A program made the position numbers and the translations under genes. DNA of 34,382 bases, from contig CAZHGN010000013.1 of the NCBI GenBank assembly GCA_964532155.1, positions 1-34,382 of the forward strand. The letters run 5' to 3'. Shown here piece by piece: positions 14,760 through 22,332 of this stretch; the stretch's first letter is position 1; each line of letters starts with the position of its first letter. Source of the DNA: HGM11416 sp964532155. Lineage in GTDB: Bacteria > Bacillota > Clostridia > Christensenellales > Borkfalkiaceae. The notes below the pieces were generated by a model. The model was not told where the DNA came from. It made no database searches and saw only the letters and a program-made list of their open reading frames with translations.

Positions 14760-15242
14760 TTATTTCATCGGAAGAACTTGAATTTTATCGCTCGTAACGG
14801 CAAGGAATGTTTGCACAGCCGTCACTATCGAAAGCTTTACTTTAACGTTGCTCGCCCCTTTTGCCATAACGATAACGCCGCAAATTTCAGGATACACCTC
14901 GCCAACGACCAAGGGCTTGCCCGAAATCAGCACGGGCGTTTCGGTCGTTTTGTCGCCGCTTATTCCGGCGCTAACCTCTTTTTCGGTTGCGTATTCGTTT
15001 TTTAAACCGCTTTTTACCGAAATAATGACTTTTACCTTGCCTGCACCGTCGAGCTCGGAAAGTCTTGACGAAAGTTTATTCTCGAGCATCGTAACGTATT
15101 CGTTTACGTCCGAATCGGAAGTTTTTTCAGAGGATTGTCCAAACGAAGAAAAGAACAACGACAAAACGATCAGACAGCAAGCGGCAATCATTAGATGCTC
15201 GGGCTTAATACGTTTTAAAAAATCTTTGATCTTTTTACCCAT
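14760..15242 (-). CDS. spoIIIAG: Stage III sporulation protein AG
   Basis: SpoIIIAG forms the large ring of the SpoIIIA-SpoIIQ channel in the intermembrane space. The 160-residue protein has an N-terminal membrane helix (about 17-35, LMIAACCLIVLSLFF) and an external domain. That domain has the ring-building core GAGKVKVIISVKS and GVIVMAKGASNVKVKLSI. The middle (about 80-105) is the usual insertion region for the beta-barrel element. The ATG overlaps the spoIIIAF end by 8 nt. It is somewhat shorter than the Bacillus homologue (229 aa). Expression should be mother-cell specific, through the operon promoter ahead of spoIIIAA. Confidence 0.93.
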   Translation of the reverse strand: MGKKIKDFLKRIKPEHLMIAACCLIVLSLFFSSFGQSSEKTSDSDVNEYVTMLENKLSSRLSELDGAGKVKVIISVKSGLKNEYATEKEVSAGISGDKTTETPVLISGKPLVVGEVYPEICGVIVMAKGASNVKVKLSIVTAVQTFLAVTSDKIQVLPMK

Positions 15243-15723
15243 AAACGATTACGTCCTTTTCTTCTACGTTTAAAACCTCAACGACGACCGTTTTCGTCGT
15301 ATACGCTATATCGATATTCTCGTCGTTACCGAAATATGACAAGTCTGCAAGTTTAATTTTTACTTTTTCTATAAAATAATTTTTTTCGTCTTCTCCAAGA
15401 ATAATTTGAACAGTATTGGCAAGTATATTTTTCTTGTAAAGCGCTTTTTGAATTGTAGTTCTATAATATCCTTCGACGAAATTACGATTACTCTCTTTCG
15501 TTAAAGCAAATAGCTCGCCCGCAGAATAATCAATATCAAAATTTACACCGCTTGCGCCTATGCCCCGACTGAAAAAAGTTAAAGTAGAAAAGGCAATGAT
15601 TATCGCCATTGCAAAAGACAACGCGCTCCCCGTTCTTTTCGACGGCAAAACCACTTTTAAAATCGAGCCTAAAAAGCAAATCGCAATTAAGGTAATCGCG
15701 ACAGAAAAGACATTTGAATTCAT
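15235..15723 (-). CDS. spoIIIAF: Stage III sporulation protein AF
   Basis: SpoIIIAF is a mother-cell membrane protein with two N-terminal helices and a cytoplasmic or intermembrane domain resembling ring-building folds; it contributes to the SpoIIIA complex. This 162-residue version has hydrophobic segments at about residues 5-24 and 36-53, then a soluble domain ending ATGs' overlap region VVVEVLNVEEKDVIVYG. The frame opens to an ATG at 15768 inside spoIIIAE. I chose 15723 because the protein then begins MNSNVFSVAITLIAICFLGS as the family does. The gap to spoIIIAE is 7 nt, with AGGTG upstream. Confidence 0.88.
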   Translation of the reverse strand: MNSNVFSVAITLIAICFLGSILKVVLPSKRTGSALSFAMAIIIAFSTLTFFSRGIGASGVNFDIDYSAGELFALTKESNRNFVEGYYRTTIQKALYKKNILANTVQIILGEDEKNYFIEKVKIKLADLSYFGNDENIDIAYTTKTVVVEVLNVEEKDVIVYG

Positions 15724-15730
15724 CGTACAC

Positions 15731-16879
15731 CTACGCTCCTCCGCGCATAAACAAAAGGCAATACGCAATGAAAAGAAACACGACCAATACCGAAATCAGA
15801 ACGGCGACTAAAACGGATATCGCACTTTGAAATCCGCTTACCGTATCCGCAAATCCGCTTTCGCAAAAAGGCGAGGCGAAAACGCGCAAAAGCCTTAACG
15901 ATAAACTCAAAATCGCAAGTCTTAAAAGGGGCTTCAAAAAAACGAAGACAACGGCAAGGACAAACAAACTGCCGACGCAATTTTTTACCGCACCGCCGGC
16001 TGTTATCATAAGCTCCACTCCCTCTTTAGCAAAGCCGCCGACGACAGGAACGGACGTTCCGACCGAAAACTTTAATGCCCTTAACGCCGCGCCGTCTTTT
16101 ACAGCACCGCTTAAACCGCATACGCCCATATACAACGAAAAAACGGCAACGACTGCTCCAAGTCCCCATTTTACGATCGACGATAAACAATCGCGTGTTT
16201 TATGCAAGGAACTTTCGCCTTGCACAAACCCGACTGCCGAAAAAGCAAAAATTAAGGTCGAAAGCGGGACAAGAAGGTTGTTTATCGCTATCCCCACGCA
16301 TTGAGTAACCAATGCGCATACAGGCGTAAGCGCTTGTGCCTTTGCCGAAAAGCCGCTCACCACGGATAACGTGGCGAATATCGGAAGAACCCCTTGCATT
16401 TTTCCGTTTACGTCCGTTATAAACGAAAAAATTTCGGCGGCAACATTTGCACATTCGGCAAAAATTAAAGCCGCCGAGCTCGCATTGCTTACGAGAAAAA
16501 CAGCCTCCCTAATTCGTTCGCCCGCCGCCGCCTTAAATATGCCTGAAAGCACGGCAATTGCAAACACCGCGATAAAAACCGAAACGCTCCGCTTTATCTC
16601 GGCTCTTCCGAAATCAAAAATATAGGATAAAAAGCCGTCGGCGTTTATAACGTCGCCTCCGGATAAATATTTTTTTAATACGTCCTTAAAGGATTTTTCG
16701 GTAAAAAAGCCCGACGAGTATTCTTTAAAGAAGTCCTCTATTGCCGAAAAATCCATCGATTCGGTAATCGAATCTACGGTATCGTCATAGACTTCGCTTT
16801 CCTCCGCTTTTGCGTAAATCGACGGTGAAAGGAACAAAACTAATATGATCAATATTAAAAACACCGCCCTTTTACGCAT
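15731..16879 (-). CDS. spoIIIAE: Stage III sporulation protein AE
   Basis: The largest membrane component of the SpoIIIA complex, with a permease-like multi-helix domain. The 382 residues start with a cleavable-looking signal peptide (about 1-25, basic start then FLILIILVLFLSPSIYA). A soluble segment of about 65 residues follows. The rest holds six to eight hydrophobic helices with conserved small-residue motifs such as VGTSVPVVGGFAKEGVELM. The signal peptide plus polytopic region is characteristic of SpoIIIAE. It begins 1 nt after the spoIIIAD stop. Length matches the Bacillus homologue (399 aa). Confidence 0.94.
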   Translation of the reverse strand: MRKRAVFLILIILVLFLSPSIYAKAEESEVYDDTVDSITESMDFSAIEDFFKEYSSGFFTEKSFKDVLKKYLSGGDVINADGFLSYIFDFGRAEIKRSVSVFIAVFAIAVLSGIFKAAAGERIREAVFLVSNASSAALIFAECANVAAEIFSFITDVNGKMQGVLPIFATLSVVSGFSAKAQALTPVCALVTQCVGIAINNLLVPLSTLIFAFSAVGFVQGESSLHKTRDCLSSIVKWGLGAVVAVFSLYMGVCGLSGAVKDGAALRALKFSVGTSVPVVGGFAKEGVELMITAGGAVKNCVGSLFVLAVVFVFLKPLLRLAILSLSLRLLRVFASPFCESGFADTVSGFQSAISVLVAVLISVLVVFLFIAYCLLFMRGGA

Positions 16880-16880
16880 T

Positions 16881-17267
16881 TTAACCTCCGCCGAGAAAAG
16901 ATACTATCACCTTCATAAACGATATAAATACGGGCAAGCTTACGCCGATAATTAAAAGCCGACCAAAGGTTGCGAGCTTGTCCGCAAGACCTTTCAGCCC
17001 CGCGTCTTCTATCATTCCGCAAACGAACTCAACGATAAAAGCGATACATGATATTTTTAAACACAGAACCAATGTTTCCGACTGCACGCCGTAGTCGGAA
17101 AAAGTTTTGAAAAACGAAAAGACTTCAGTTAACTCTTCAACGGCAAAAAGCGATATTATTATTCCGCCGCATATAAGAGTCGGCAAGAAAAAATCGCTGC
17201 CGACGTTCTTCAAATATAAGCATAATACGGCGGTTAAAACCGCAACGGACACGATTTTTAATATCAT
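16881..17267 (-). CDS. spoIIIAD: Stage III sporulation protein AD
   Basis: A 128-residue membrane protein with about four hydrophobic segments. It belongs to the SpoIIIAC/AD family, resembling small export-apparatus proteins. Family features include the segments LPTLICGGIIISLFAVEEL and SETLVLCLKISCIAFIVEF, and the closing FGRLLIIGVSLPVFISFMK. GGAG lies 9 nt before the ATG, 15 nt after spoIIIAC. It would act in the mother-cell membrane as part of the SpoIIIA-SpoIIQ channel. Confidence 0.93.
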   Translation of the reverse strand: MILKIVSVAVLTAVLCLYLKNVGSDFFLPTLICGGIIISLFAVEELTEVFSFFKTFSDYGVQSETLVLCLKISCIAFIVEFVCGMIEDAGLKGLADKLATFGRLLIIGVSLPVFISFMKVIVSFLGGG

Positions 17268-17282
17268 CTTTTTCTTCTCCGA

Positions 17283-17480
17283 CTAAAAAAGGTCGAATAA
17301 AAGCTTAAGTTCCTCGAATAAATCGAATATCATCGAAACGACCATCGTAAGAACGATTATAAGACCGGCAACGGCAACGAGCGTCGCAATATCTTCTCTA
17401 TCGGATTTTTTAAGTATTTGGCACACGACGGTAATCAAAATACCGATCGCCGCAATTTTAAAAATAACGTCAACGTTCAT
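17283..17480 (-). CDS. spoIIIAC: Stage III sporulation protein AC
   Basis: A 65-residue protein with two membrane helices (about 6-23 and 33-52) separated by the short charged loop KKSDREDIA. Size, topology and that loop are typical of SpoIIIAC, which pairs with SpoIIIAD in the membrane part of the channel. It starts 1 nt after the spoIIIAB stop, so translation is probably coupled. Confidence 0.94.
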   Translation of the reverse strand: MNVDVIFKIAAIGILITVVCQILKKSDREDIATLVAVAGLIIVLTMVVSMIFDLFEELKLLFDLF

Positions 17481-17481
17481 G

Positions 17482-17949
17482 TTAAAAAATTATTATAAAA
17501 GCTATAAGCCCAACAAAGAGCCCCGTTTTTTTGCAAACACCCGAATACTTTTTCTGCTCGTCGCAAGCAAGGCAAGACTCGCTCGCAAATTTCTTTTTAA
17601 AAGTTTCGTATATCTCCACTTGCGTTTGCGAATCAGACTTGCCGATTCTTGAAAAATACGCATATAAGTCACTTTTTTGATAGTCGTTTAAATACTTAGG
17701 CAAAGGCAAATTTTTTATCCCATGCGCAAAAAACGATTTTATCAAATTATTAAACGCCGAAGACAGGTAGGTTTTGCGCGCAAGCACCGTAAGCCCTTTC
17801 TTAAAAAAAACAACTTCCGAATAAAACTCCTCGTTAAAATCACATAACGACTTGTAAAACTTGTTTTTTTCAGTGTATTTTTCGGAAAATTTCAAGCCGC
17901 CGCCTATGCCGAGAAGTAAAAAACCTATCGCCGTAATAATTTTAATCAT
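17482..17949 (-). CDS. spoIIIAB: Stage III sporulation protein AB
   Basis: A 155-residue protein with one hydrophobic helix at each end (about 2-18 and 137-155) and a helical cytoplasmic middle. This resembles type II secretion GspF-like folds, as expected for SpoIIIAB, the probable membrane partner of the SpoIIIAA ATPase. The frame opens to an ATG at 17994, but MIKIITAIGFLLLGIGGG from 17949 matches the family start. It overlaps the spoIIIAA stop by 8 nt, implying coupling. Sequence in the middle is divergent, which is common for this family. Confidence 0.9.
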   Translation of the reverse strand: MIKIITAIGFLLLGIGGGLKFSEKYTEKNKFYKSLCDFNEEFYSEVVFFKKGLTVLARKTYLSSAFNNLIKSFFAHGIKNLPLPKYLNDYQKSDLYAYFSRIGKSDSQTQVEIYETFKKKFASESCLACDEQKKYSGVCKKTGLFVGLIAFIIIF

Positions 17950-18808
17950 CGCTATCAGACACCTTTTCTTCAATAATCGAAATTCTACCGCCAAAAAGCC
18001 TTATAACGGCAAAATATTTAAATATATCGCCGTTTAAACTACCGCGCATATACTCTTTGTCGTAAACGTCCTTAATCGAAGGTCCGTGTACCGACGCAAT
18101 TACCGAAACGCCCGAACGCTTCGCAAAAACAATGCCGCTTATGTCTTCGGCAGTCGTAAGCTCGTCCACGATGACGACTTCGGGGCACAAGTTCTTTATA
18201 GCGGTAAAAAGCCCGAACCGTTTATCGCACCCGCTTAAAACGTCGGTATTATCGCCGAGCGCCAATCCACATGGGGCAATTTCACCCTTTTCATCCACGA
18301 CGAGTACGTTTTTGCCCAGTTCGGACAAAACCCTCGCCAAATCGCGCAAAACAGTCGTTTTCCCTTGCCCCGGCGGTGAAATTAAAAGGGTGCTTAAATC
18401 ACTATGGCTTTTAATTTTATTAAAAATCGGTAAGGAGCAATCGCGTACTTCATGCGGAATTCTTATGCAAAGCGCATTAAAATCGGCTATCGTTTTAATA
18501 ACGCCGTTTTCAATAACACACCTTCCGCACAGTCCGATTCTAACGCCATTTTTAGCGACGTATCCTTTTTTAATAAAATCGTTATAAGCGTACAGTGAGC
18601 CGTCGCAAGCGCGGCAAACTATTTCCTCGATTTCTTCGGCGGTATAAATTATGGGCGTTCCTTTGTAAGAAACCGTGTTAAATTCACCGTTTACGTTTGC
18701 TCTTACAGGTTTATTTGCCCGAATACGCAGTTCGTATAAGTTTTTTCCGCAACTTAACGAGTAAGAACGCAATGCTTCCGGCAAAAAATCGCAAGCGTTA
18801 TCGTTCAT
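17942..18808 (-). CDS. spoIIIAA: Stage III sporulation protein AA (ATPase)
   Basis: The ATPase of the SpoIIIA channel, related to secretion ATPases of types II and IV. Of 288 residues, the N-terminal half holds the family region GYVAKNGVRIGLCGR. The ATPase domain has Walker A SPPGQGKTT (about 144-152) and Walker B VVIVDELTT (about 211-219), then a sensor segment SVIASVHG. The ATG at 18808 has no Shine-Dalgarno sequence. A sigma-E-like promoter ends 6 nt upstream, so the mRNA may begin at or near the AUG. It is the first gene of a complete spoIIIAA-AB-AC-AD-AE-AF-AG-AH operon with gaps or overlaps of only a few bases up to spoIIIAG. Confidence 0.95.
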   Translation of the reverse strand: MNDNACDFLPEALRSYSLSCGKNLYELRIRANKPVRANVNGEFNTVSYKGTPIIYTAEEIEEIVCRACDGSLYAYNDFIKKGYVAKNGVRIGLCGRCVIENGVIKTIADFNALCIRIPHEVRDCSLPIFNKIKSHSDLSTLLISPPGQGKTTVLRDLARVLSELGKNVLVVDEKGEIAPCGLALGDNTDVLSGCDKRFGLFTAIKNLCPEVVIVDELTTAEDISGIVFAKRSGVSVIASVHGPSIKDVYDKEYMRGSLNGDIFKYFAVIRLFGGRISIIEEKVSDSDD

Positions 18809-18814
18809 AATAAT

Positions 18815-18844
18815 ATAGAATGAAGCTTGGCGGTTATTTATGCC
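18815..18844 (-). promoter_or_regulatory. Sigma-E-like promoter of the spoIIIA operon
   Basis: On the - strand GGCATAAAT, then 13 bp, then CATTCTAT, compared with the sigma-E pattern of a -35 near GTCATATT and a -10 near CATACANT. No sigma-A promoter fits here. Only 6 nt separate the -10 from the spoIIIAA ATG. Match is partial, so moderate confidence. Confidence 0.4.
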
Positions 18845-18850
18845 TTAAGC

Positions 18851-18882
18851 AAAAAAAAGCCCGTGCCAAAAAAGGCACGAGC
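18851..18882 (-). terminator. Intrinsic terminator of lpdA
   Basis: GCTCGTGCC, loop TTTTTT, GGCACGGGC (9 bp, one G-U), followed by eight T on the - strand. It insulates lpdA from the spoIIIA operon. Confidence 0.93.
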
Positions 18883-18907
18883 GCAAAAAACAGGTCGGAA
18901 TTATTTG

Positions 18908-20254
18908 TCAATTTTCAAAAGGAATACTTTTCGAATACAGCGTTTCGCGAATTATCTCGCCAACCGTCGGATGAGGATAAACGTATTTTTTCATTCGAGT
19001 AATGCTAACGCCTTCGCTAATCATTACCGAAAGCGCCAATACTATCTCGCTCGAATAACAACCGCAAAGAATCGCGCCGCGAATTATCTCGTTTTCGTCA
19101 AAAATAAGCTTGCAAAATCCTAACTCGGCACAACCTTCGGCAACTGCTCTACCTGAAAAAGTCAACGGAACTTTTTTATAAAAACCTTTTACACCGAGAT
19201 TTTTAAGGGCGACTTCGTCAAGCCCGACCGAGGCAAGTTCCGCGTTGCCGTATATAACTGACGGTATCAACGCATAATCAATGAAATCTTCTTCACCGAA
19301 AATATTGTTAACGCAAACTTCGGCTTCGCGATACGCGGTATGGGCAAGCATACTTTTTCCGTTAACGTCGCCGACGGCATATATCCCCTTCAACGAGGTT
19401 TTTAAGAAATAGTCGGTAGCAATATAACCGTTCGAGATATCCAAGTTAAGCTTTTCAAGACCGAAGCCGGTTAAGGACGGCACACGCCCCGTACAAACGA
19501 GAATGCGATCGGACGTAACGTCAAGCGTTTCGTCACCTATCATAATCTTCACGGCGGCGTTTTCTACCGATAAAACTTTTGCAGAAGTATAAATTGTAAC
19601 CGGCAAACTCTTCAGTTTTTTCTCAACGTAATCAGAGCTGTCGGTCGATAACGTCGAACATAAACGACTTGAGCCCTCGATAAGCGTAACCGCTTTCCCG
19701 GCGCAAGCAAAACAACCCGCCATTTCGACTCCTATTACCCCACCGCCGATAACTGTGATTTTTTCAAAATCAAAAGGTAAATCGAATAACTCGTGAGTTG
19801 TAACAGTAAAACCTTCTTCAAGCGATTTATCAAGTCCTTCAATTTTTGGAATTTTAACACGCGAACCGGTGGCGATAATTAAATTCTCGGTAAAAAATGT
19901 GTTTCCGCTTTCATCCTCGACGGTTGTAACGCCGTCATCGTATGAAATAATTTTTCCGAATGAGAAAACGATTTTTACCTTATTTTTTCGCAAGCTGCCG
20001 CGTACTCCGCCGCGTAAAAAATTCACCGCTTGGTTTTTAGCGTCCACTCTATTAGAAAAAGCGTTGCCGTCAACAAAAGAAGAAGCGGCAGAATGTAAAA
20101 AACTCTTAGACGGAATGCATCCTTCGTTAAGACAAACACCGCCCAAATCGGCGCCTTCAAAAATAGCAACCGAAGCGCCTTTTTCCGCTGCTCGGTTTGC
20201 GGCGGTAAAACCGGCAGGCCCGCCGCCTAATACAATAACGTCAAATTTATCCAT
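18908..20254 (-). CDS. lpdA: Dihydrolipoyl dehydrogenase (E3)
   Basis: A 448-residue flavoprotein disulfide reductase that re-oxidises lipoamide of 2-oxoacid dehydrogenases or the glycine cleavage system using NAD. FAD-binding VLGGGPAGFTAA lies near the start, then the redox disulfide C41/C46 in GGVCLNEGCIPSK. The NAD site is VIGGGVIGVEMAG, the second FAD motif is YAVGDVNG, and the interface catalytic pair is H428/E433 in YPHPTVGEII. All key residues are present. It is slightly shorter than usual (460-475) and stands alone between two terminators, with no E1, E2 or gcv gene nearby. No Shine-Dalgarno sequence precedes the ATG. A TATAAT at 20300-20305 lacks a -35. Mercuric or other disulfide reductases are less likely given the LNEGCIPSK motif. 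Confidence 0.92.
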   Translation of the reverse strand: MDKFDVIVLGGGPAGFTAANRAAEKGASVAIFEGADLGGVCLNEGCIPSKSFLHSAASSFVDGNAFSNRVDAKNQAVNFLRGGVRGSLRKNKVKIVFSFGKIISYDDGVTTVEDESGNTFFTENLIIATGSRVKIPKIEGLDKSLEEGFTVTTHELFDLPFDFEKITVIGGGVIGVEMAGCFACAGKAVTLIEGSSRLCSTLSTDSSDYVEKKLKSLPVTIYTSAKVLSVENAAVKIMIGDETLDVTSDRILVCTGRVPSLTGFGLEKLNLDISNGYIATDYFLKTSLKGIYAVGDVNGKSMLAHTAYREAEVCVNNIFGEEDFIDYALIPSVIYGNAELASVGLDEVALKNLGVKGFYKKVPLTFSGRAVAEGCAELGFCKLIFDENEIIRGAILCGCYSSEIVLALSVMISEGVSITRMKKYVYPHPTVGEIIRETLYSKSIPFEN

Positions 20255-20330
20255 AACATTAATTTGTAAAACATTCTAAAATCACGCATGATATAAACGA
20301 TTATAAAGATTATTACATTACACATGATTT

Positions 20331-20370
20331 TAAAAAACGCAAACTCACGTTTAAAAATGAATTTGCGTTT
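20331..20370 (-). terminator. Intrinsic terminator of the tig-clpP-clpX unit
   Basis: A 13-bp stem on the - strand, AAACGCAAATTCA with TGAGTTTGCGTTT (one G-U), a 10-nt loop, and a run of T. It begins 8 nt after the clpX stop. Confidence 0.92.
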
Positions 20371-20378
20371 TAAGTTCG

Positions 20379-21620
20379 TTAAGCAATCTTTTTAACTATT
20401 AACGGGCTACCCTTGCCCTCAACCGTATCTTTGGTAATAACGATTTTTTCAACACTGTCATCACCTGGCAAAGAGAACATGGAGTCGACCATGAAGCCCT
20501 CGAATATGGTGCGCAAACCGCGCGCCCCCGTTTTAAGCTCGATCGCTTTTTGAGCAACCGCTTTAATCGCTTCATCCTCGATTTCAAACTCTACGTCGTC
20601 GATTTGTAAAAGCTTTTTATATTGCTTTACTATAGCATTCTTAGGCTCGGTCATAATCTTAACAAGAGCGTCTTCCGTAAGCGGATCGAGCGTGACCGTG
20701 ATAGGCAAACGACCGACGAACTCGGGAATTAAACCGTATTTAGTTAAATCGTGCGGTTGAACGTTTTCGAGAACATTTTCTTCGTTTTCGCTTTTAATTA
20801 CGACTTTACTGCCAAAACCAAGCCCCGCGTCGTCGGCTTTGCGTTGATCGATTATTTTATCGAGCCCGACGAACGCACCGCCGCAAATAAACAAAATATT
20901 AGTAGTATCGATGCGAATTAAATCTTGCTGCGGATGCTTGCGACCGCCTTGCGGAGGAACGGAAGCAACCGTGCTTTCGATTATTTTAAGCAAAGCTTGC
21001 TGAACACCCTCACCCGAAACGTCGCGAGTGATAGACATATTCTCGCTTTTGCGAGCAATTTTATCGATTTCGTCGATATAAATAATACCGCGTTGCGCTT
21101 TTTCTATATCGTAATCAGCGTTCTGAATAAGCTTAAGAAGGATATTTTCGACGTCTTCACCTACGTACCCGGCTTCTGTAAGCGTAGTTGCATCGGCGAC
21201 GGCGAAAGGCACGTCGAGTATTTTTGCAAGAGTACGAGCGAGAAGCGTTTTACCGCAACCGGTGGGACCGAGCATTAAAATATTGCTTTTTTCGAGTTCG
21301 ACGTCATCTGATAAATCGCTCGTCGCCGCATAATTAATCCTTTTATAATGATTGTACACCGCTACGGACAAAACGCGCTTCGCTCTGTCTTGTCCTACGA
21401 TATACTTATCGAGTTCGTTTTTGATTTCCGCAGGCGTTTTTAATTTTAACGGCTGTTTGTTTTTAGAACGTCCTCCGTCCCTAATCATTTTTTCGCACAC
21501 GCGTACGCATTCGTCGCAAATGTACGAGCCCTCAGGCCCGGCGATTAGCCTTGCAACCTCCGAATTATGCTTGCCGCAAAACGAGCAATGTACTTCTTTA
21601 TTTGAACCGTTATTTGCCAT
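20379..21620 (-). CDS. clpX: ATP-dependent Clp protease ATP-binding subunit ClpX
   Basis: The AAA+ unfoldase that feeds tagged or regulatory proteins to ClpP. In the 413-residue form the N-terminal zinc domain has C12, C15, C35 and C38 (CSFCGKHN and CDECVRVC). Walker A is GPTGCGKT (118-125), Walker B IIYIDEIDKIA, and the pore and IGF regions follow in the usual order. The frame opens to an ATG at 21665 inside clpP. The ATG at 21620 gives the canonical short N-terminus and has GAGGT just upstream, 19 nt after the clpP stop. With clpP it forms the ClpXP protease, and the tig-clpP-clpX order is widespread. Confidence 0.97.
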   Translation of the reverse strand: MANNGSNKEVHCSFCGKHNSEVARLIAGPEGSYICDECVRVCEKMIRDGGRSKNKQPLKLKTPAEIKNELDKYIVGQDRAKRVLSVAVYNHYKRINYAATSDLSDDVELEKSNILMLGPTGCGKTLLARTLAKILDVPFAVADATTLTEAGYVGEDVENILLKLIQNADYDIEKAQRGIIYIDEIDKIARKSENMSITRDVSGEGVQQALLKIIESTVASVPPQGGRKHPQQDLIRIDTTNILFICGGAFVGLDKIIDQRKADDAGLGFGSKVVIKSENEENVLENVQPHDLTKYGLIPEFVGRLPITVTLDPLTEDALVKIMTEPKNAIVKQYKKLLQIDDVEFEIEDEAIKAVAQKAIELKTGARGLRTIFEGFMVDSMFSLPGDDSVEKIVITKDTVEGKGSPLIVKKIA

Positions 21621-21639
21621 AATACCTCGCTTAAAAGAA

Positions 21640-22221
21640 TTATCTCGTATAATAAACTTCGTCAATTAAACCGTAAGCTTTAGCCTCTTCGGCATCCATA
21701 TAATTATCTCTATCGGTATCCTTTTCGATTACAGTCAAGTCTTTTCCCGTATTCGCCGCAAGTATTGCGTTGAGTTTGCGTTTAATCTTTAATATTTGAT
21801 TAGCTTGAATTTGGATATCGCTTGCCTGACCATGCGCACCGCCGAGCGGCTGATGAATCATAATTTCCGAATTGGGAAGAGCAAATCTTTTACCTTTTTT
21901 ACCGCTTGAAAGCAAAAACGCACCCATGCTCGCCGCAAGACCTATGCAAATGGTCGAAACGTCGCATTTTACGTAATTCATCGTATCGTATATTGCAAGC
22001 CCCGCGCTAACGCTGCCGCCGGGGCTGTTGATATATAAATAAACGTCTTTTTCGGGATCTTTCGATTCAAGGTAAATCAATTGCGCAACGACGGTATTTG
22101 CAACGGCGTCGTCGATTTCGCCCGTAATAAAAATTATTCTGTTTTCTAATAGTCTTGAATAAATGTCGTAGGAACGCTCGCCTCTATTCGACTGCTCGAC
22201 GACCATAGGTATAAGTGCCAT
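21640..22221 (-). CDS. clpP: ATP-dependent Clp protease proteolytic subunit ClpP
   Basis: The 14-subunit serine peptidase chamber that degrades substrates passed on by ClpX or other Clp ATPases. The 193 residues match the family. The catalytic triad is S98 (GLAASMGAF), H123 (IMIHQPLGG) and D172 (TDRDNYM). The N-terminus MALIPMVVEQSNRGERSYDI is the conserved axial-loop type with a short propeptide. Start ATG follows AGGGAG by 5 nt. No CtsR box was seen upstream. A 10-bp inverted repeat and a small hairpin occupy the gap to tig. Confidence 0.98.
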   Translation of the reverse strand: MALIPMVVEQSNRGERSYDIYSRLLENRIIFITGEIDDAVANTVVAQLIYLESKDPEKDVYLYINSPGGSVSAGLAIYDTMNYVKCDVSTICIGLAASMGAFLLSSGKKGKRFALPNSEIMIHQPLGGAHGQASDIQIQANQILKIKRKLNAILAANTGKDLTVIEKDTDRDNYMDAEEAKAYGLIDEVYYTR

Positions 22222-22270
22222 AAATACTCCCTATTTAAAAAACTGTAGCGGTTTTAACCGTTATATTAAT

Positions 22271-22309
22271 ATCGGACGAAAAATAGGCATAACCCGTCCT
22301 TCGTCCGAT
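22271..22309 (-). repeat. Perfect 10-bp inverted repeat between tig and clpP
   Basis: ATCGGACGAA (22271-22280) and TTCGTCCGAT (22300-22309) with a 19-nt loop. No T-run follows on the - strand. A second hairpin (CGGTT-AA-AACCG) and a TTTTTT stretch lie between it and the clpP start. It may be an attenuator, an RNA processing site or a regulator site. Confidence 0.6.
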
Positions 22310-22332
22310 CGAAATTCAATACTCGGCGGCGA

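Noticed and set aside
20281..20330. PerR/Fur-like box in the lpdA upstream region
   Set aside because: TAATAATCTTTATAATCG resembles a PerR box only loosely; A+T-rich DNA gives such matches by chance.
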